A stretch of 6,257 nucleotides of DNA. It comes from Actinomycetota bacterium (GTDB lineage Bacteria > Actinomycetota > Actinomycetes > Nanopelagicales > Nanopelagicaceae). Below the pieces are notes generated by a model. That model was not told where the DNA came from. It made no database searches and was given only the letters and a program-made list of their open reading frames with translations. The stretch spans positions 1 through 6,257 of the forward strand of contig CANNDP010000053.1 in NCBI GenBank assembly GCA_947503395.1, read 5' to 3'. This document shows, piece by piece, positions 3,736 through 6,257 of the stretch; positions within the stretch are counted from its first letter, which is position 1, and the number at the start of each line of letters is the position of its first letter. The position numbers were made by a program, and so were the translations under genes.

Positions 3736-4053
3736 GTGAATGTAAGACGCCAGATTAAGTCAACGCCCTATGGCTCGTTGTTATGGCGCGTTTTCATTGG
3801 AGTGATCGGTGGATTAGTTACGGTAATTGGTTCAGCTCTTCTATTTGCGCCAGGTCCTGGACTTCTAGTTCTTCTTGCTGGTCTTGGTATTTTGGCAACA
3901 GAGTTTGCTTGGGCATCAAGGGCGATAAAACAGACGAAAGATATTGCAGAGAATTTTTCAGAGAAAATTGGAATCCCGCTCTGGGTTAAATACCTCATTG
4001 CTGCTCTTCTGACCCTGGCATCTCTGCTTACAATCGCGATTTATTACAGCTAA
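3736..4053 (+). CDS. Small PGPGW/TIGR02611-type membrane protein
   Basis: This 105-residue membrane protein has a basic N-terminus (residues 1-10), a hydrophobic segment at about 18-37, the signature APGPGLLVLLAGLGILATEFAWA (38-60) forming a second hydrophobic segment, an amphipathic charged stretch (61-80) and a last hydrophobic helix at about 82-103. The PGPG turn followed by a Leu/Gly-rich helix and ATEF-WA is characteristic of the PGPGW family common in actinobacteria; the usual Trp after PGPG is Leu here. Molecular function of the family is unknown. GTG at 3736 is the only suitable start: no other in-frame ATG, GTG or TTG lies near, and a -10 box sits 6 nt upstream. The 50-nt gap to thrS allows read-through into it, but no functional link to ThrRS is evident. 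Confidence 0.85.
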   Translation: MNVRRQIKSTPYGSLLWRVFIGVIGGLVTVIGSALLFAPGPGLLVLLAGLGILATEFAWASRAIKQTKDIAENFSEKIGIPLWVKYLIAALLTLASLLTIAIYYS

Positions 4054-4091
4054 CGGCCGATCTCTTAAGGCGATAGAGGCCCAGGATTTGG

Positions 4092-4103
4092 TAGCCTGAT
4101 GTC
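4092..4103 (+). promoter_or_regulatory. Possible leaderless -10 element of thrS
   Basis: TAGCCT (4092-4097) lies six bases before the ATG at 4104, the same spacing as at other starts in this window. There is no Shine-Dalgarno sequence nearby and no T-box-like leader, since only 50 nt separate thrS from the preceding gene. The box matches only the TAnnnT minimum, so confidence is limited. Confidence 0.4.
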
Positions 4104-6128
4104 ATGTCGCCAGGTGAAATTGAAATAATCGTTGATGGCGCCTCCAAAAAAATAGAAGCAGGGCTTAAAGTCACCCAAGTTCTGGAGCAGATTTATCCAG
4201 AGAGAATGAAACCTGGAGCAGATGCGATTATTGTCTGCAAGATAAATGGCGAACTAAAAGATCTTTGGAGCGATATATCGCAAGGTGATGTTCTCGAAGC
4301 CGTATCGATTCGCTCAGATGAGGGACTAAATGTTTTACGCCACTCAACAGCGCACGTTCTGGCGCAAGCGGTTCAGGATGTTTTCCCGGAAACTAAATTA
4401 GGAATCGGCCCTCCGATTAAAGATGGCTTCTATTATGACTTTGATCCAAAGAACCCTTTTACTCCAGATGATCTCATCAAACTCGAATCTGCGATGAAGA
4501 GGATAGTCAAGGATGGCCAGAGGTTTAAGCGAAGAGTAGTTACTGATTCTGAGGCCTTAATTGAGCTTTCCGGCGAGCCCTATAAATGCGAGTTAGTTAA
4601 ATTGAAATCATCAGATGCTGCAGATGGAGCTGGCGTTGAAGTGGGGCAAGGCGAACTTACGATCTATGACAATTTAGGAAGAGACGGAAAAGCGCTCTGG
4701 AGTGATCTTTGTAGAGGACCCCATCTGCCCTCGACTAAGTACATCGCTACCTACAAATTAATGAGAAGCGCTGGAGCATATTGGCGGGGCTCTGAGAAAA
4801 ATCCCATGCTGCAGCGAATCTATGGCACCGCTTGGCCTTCGCAAGAATCACTCGATGGCTACCTGCATCTTCTAGCTGAGGCAGAGAAGCGTGATCATAG
4901 AAAACTAGGAGCAGAGTTAGATCTCTTCTCATTTCCTGAGGAGATTGGTTCTGGCCTTGCAATCTTTCATCCCAAAGGCGGAGCTATTCGAATGGCGATG
5001 GAGGATTACTCTAGAAAGCGCCATGAAGAAGAGGGATATGAGTTTGTCTACTCACCACATTTAACTAAAGCTGCTCTCTTTGAAAAATCGGGCCACCTGC
5101 AGTGGTATGCCGATGGAATGTATCCGCCAATGATTATGGATGAAGAACACCATAGCGATGGCACTATTAAGAGAGCTGGCCAGCAGTATTACATGAAGCC
5201 GATGAACTGCCCGTTCCACAATTTGATTTATCAGTCCAGCGCTAAGTCTTATCGCGACCTGCCACTTCGATTATTTGAATTTGGAACTGTATATAGATAT
5301 GAAAAATCTGGCGTGGTCCATGGCATAACAAGAGCGCGAGGCTTTACTCAAGATGATGCCCATATCTATTGCAGTAAAGAGCAGATGGTTGATGAGCTAG
5401 ATAGCCTCTTAACATTTGTATTAAATCTTTTGCGTGATTATGGTCTCAATGATTTCTATCTAGAGCTCTCCACTAGAAACCCAGAGAAATCAATCGGTCA
5501 GGAGAGTGATTGGCAAGATGCAACTGCAGCTCTTGCTAGCGCTGCTGCAAAGCAGAATTTAGAGTTAGTCCAAGATCCTGGCGGGGCAGCCTTTTATGGT
5601 CCAAAGATTTCGGTTCAGGCAAAAGATGCCATCGGTAGAACTTGGCAGATGTCGACGATTCAAGTGGATTTCCAACTTCCAGAGCGTTTTGATCTTGGCT
5701 ACACCGCATCAGATGGATCTCGCGCTCGACCAGTAATGATTCATAGAGCCCTCTTTGGTTCAATCGAGCGTTTCTTTGGAGTATTAACCGAGCACTACGC
5801 AGGCGCATTTCCTCCCTGGCTTGCGCCAATTCAAGTAAGGGCAATTCCGGTAGCAGAGGCCTTTAATTCCTATCTTGAAAAAATTGTTTCGGATATGAAA
5901 AAACTTGGAATTAGAGCGGAAATTGATGCATCAGATGATCGAATGCAGAAAAAGATTAGAAATGCGCAGAACGAGAAGATTCCATTCATGATGATTGCTG
6001 GTGAAGAGGATGTTAACTCCGGAGCGGTTTCCTTCCGCTATCGAAATGGAGAACAGAAAAACGGAATTGCCCTCTCTGATGCAATTGCTGAAATTCAATC
6101 GGCGATAAGTCATCGAAAGCAGGTTTAG
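4104..6128 (+). CDS. thrS: Threonyl-tRNA synthetase
   Basis: This is a complete class II synthetase of 674 residues that charges tRNA-Thr with threonine in the cytoplasm. In order: the TGS domain (about 1-70); the editing (SAD) domain with HSTAH (80-84) and CRGPH (203-207), whose two His pairs and Cys clear mischarged serine; the catalytic core with motif 1 around 293-318; motif 2 with YRYE (397-400) and the HGITRARGFTQDDAH block (406-420); motif 3 at VMIHRALFGSIERF (544-557); and the anticodon-binding domain from about FPPWLAPIQV (569-578) to the end. The three zinc ligands that select threonine are present: Cys369 in MNCP, His420 and His547. Nothing is missing. The start is the ATG with the leaderless-like box; the overlapping ATG at 4099 is out of frame and quickly closed. 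A HIT-family gene follows closely, as Rv2613c follows thrS in mycobacteria. Confidence 0.98.
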   Translation: MSPGEIEIIVDGASKKIEAGLKVTQVLEQIYPERMKPGADAIIVCKINGELKDLWSDISQGDVLEAVSIRSDEGLNVLRHSTAHVLAQAVQDVFPETKLGIGPPIKDGFYYDFDPKNPFTPDDLIKLESAMKRIVKDGQRFKRRVVTDSEALIELSGEPYKCELVKLKSSDAADGAGVEVGQGELTIYDNLGRDGKALWSDLCRGPHLPSTKYIATYKLMRSAGAYWRGSEKNPMLQRIYGTAWPSQESLDGYLHLLAEAEKRDHRKLGAELDLFSFPEEIGSGLAIFHPKGGAIRMAMEDYSRKRHEEEGYEFVYSPHLTKAALFEKSGHLQWYADGMYPPMIMDEEHHSDGTIKRAGQQYYMKPMNCPFHNLIYQSSAKSYRDLPLRLFEFGTVYRYEKSGVVHGITRARGFTQDDAHIYCSKEQMVDELDSLLTFVLNLLRDYGLNDFYLELSTRNPEKSIGQESDWQDATAALASAAAKQNLELVQDPGGAAFYGPKISVQAKDAIGRTWQMSTIQVDFQLPERFDLGYTASDGSRARPVMIHRALFGSIERFFGVLTEHYAGAFPPWLAPIQVRAIPVAEAFNSYLEKIVSDMKKLGIRAEIDASDDRMQKKIRNAQNEKIPFMMIAGEEDVNSGAVSFRYRNGEQKNGIALSDAIAEIQSAISHRKQV

Positions 6129-6152
6129 TTCTTCATGACTTTTGAATCAAGC

Positions 6153-6159
6153 GGGGGAG
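6153..6159 (+). promoter_or_regulatory. Ribosome binding site favouring the inner HIT start
   Basis: GGGGGAG lies 5 nt before the ATG at 6165, the strongest Shine-Dalgarno-like sequence near either candidate start. The outer in-frame ATG at 6135, 7 nt after the thrS stop codon, has no comparable site. Confidence 0.5.
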
Positions 6160-6164
6160 CAGGC

Positions 6165-6257
6165 ATGCCTGATCGGTGGGAGCGCCTTTGGGCTCCTCAT
6201 CGCATGGCATATCTAGCCGGAGAAAATAGACCGAAAGCAGATAATGATGTGGCCTGC
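6165..6257 (+). CDS. HIT-family protein (Ap4A phosphorylase-like), N-terminal fragment cut by window end
   Basis: Only the N-terminus is visible: 31 codons from ATG 6165, or 41 from the in-frame ATG at 6135. The stretch DRWERLWAPHRMAYLAGENRPKADNDVAC matches the start of actinobacterial histidine-triad proteins, in which a segment like RLWTPHRMxYL precedes the HIT domain; the HxHxH triad itself would lie beyond the window. Mycobacterial Rv2613c, an Ap4A phosphorylase of this family, also sits directly after thrS, which supports the call. Diadenosine tetraphosphate is a by-product of aminoacyl-tRNA synthetases, so the pairing with thrS may be functional, though this is inference. The inner start is preferred because of the upstream ribosome site and because conservation begins there. 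Co-transcription with thrS is likely (6 to 36 nt gap, no terminator). Confidence 0.8.
   Translation, partial: MPDRWERLWAPHRMAYLAGENRPKADNDVAC

Noticed and set aside
3768..3998. Frames of 68-76 codons on both strands over the PGPGW gene
   Set aside because: The 105-residue frame has the family signature and promoter; the others are low-complexity shadows.
4054..4103. T-box or ribosomal leader control of thrS
   Set aside because: Only 50 nt are available, with no specifier stem, antiterminator or terminator.
5536..5844. 102-codon minus-strand frame inside thrS
   Set aside because: Antisense shadow of the ThrRS catalytic core.
1..6257. CRISPR array, insertion sequence or transposase
   Set aside because: No regularly spaced repeats, transposase motifs or terminal inverted repeats with target duplications were seen.

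Overview
The window looks like a chromosome fragment from a compact, fairly low-GC actinobacterium, plausibly a freshwater acI/Nanopelagicales-type lineage. This is inferred from protein style and gene order, not from a database search. The reasons are the actinobacterial-style M3 peptidase, UppP, ThrRS and HIT proteins, the order thrS followed by a HIT-family gene (as for Rv2614c and Rv2613c in Mycobacterium tuberculosis), a tRNA-Gly/tRNA-Cys/tRNA-Val cluster, very short intergenic gaps, and several genes whose -10 box lies 6-7 nt before the start codon, as in leaderless actinobacterial transcripts.

Layout. Positions 3-488 (+) are the C-terminal end of an M3-family peptidyl-dipeptidase, overlapping by 8 nt uppP (481-1311, +), which recycles the undecaprenyl-phosphate carrier of cell-wall synthesis. 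A 61-residue cysteine-rich, probably zinc-binding protein (1308-1493, -) converges on uppP and overlaps its stop. A small VOC/glyoxalase-like protein (1628-1996, +) follows. Positions 2021-3220 form the accessory region. After it comes a minus-strand tRNA cluster (Gly 3419-3491, Cys 3309-3382, Val 3193-3264). A 244-nt gene-free gap follows, then a PGPGW-type small membrane protein (3736-4053, +), thrS (4104-6128, +) and the start of a HIT-family gene cut by the window end.

The most notable structure is at 2021-3220. The last 27 nt of the acceptor and T-arm half of tRNA-Val(GAC) (3194-3220) occur again, identical and in the same orientation, at 2021-2047. This is the signature of site-specific integration into a tRNA 3' end. 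The two copies bracket only 1,146 nt, which hold one intact phosphotransferase (APH/homoserine-kinase-like fold) gene and a 160-nt leader rich in inverted repeats. No integrase is visible. I read it as a minimal, non-autonomous or deletion-derived tRNA-Val islet carrying one kinase gene with its own promoter.

The housekeeping genes are not one pathway. ThrRS and the tRNAs serve translation, UppP serves envelope synthesis, and the M3 peptidase serves peptide turnover. All functions are assigned from motifs and overall resemblance by eye.
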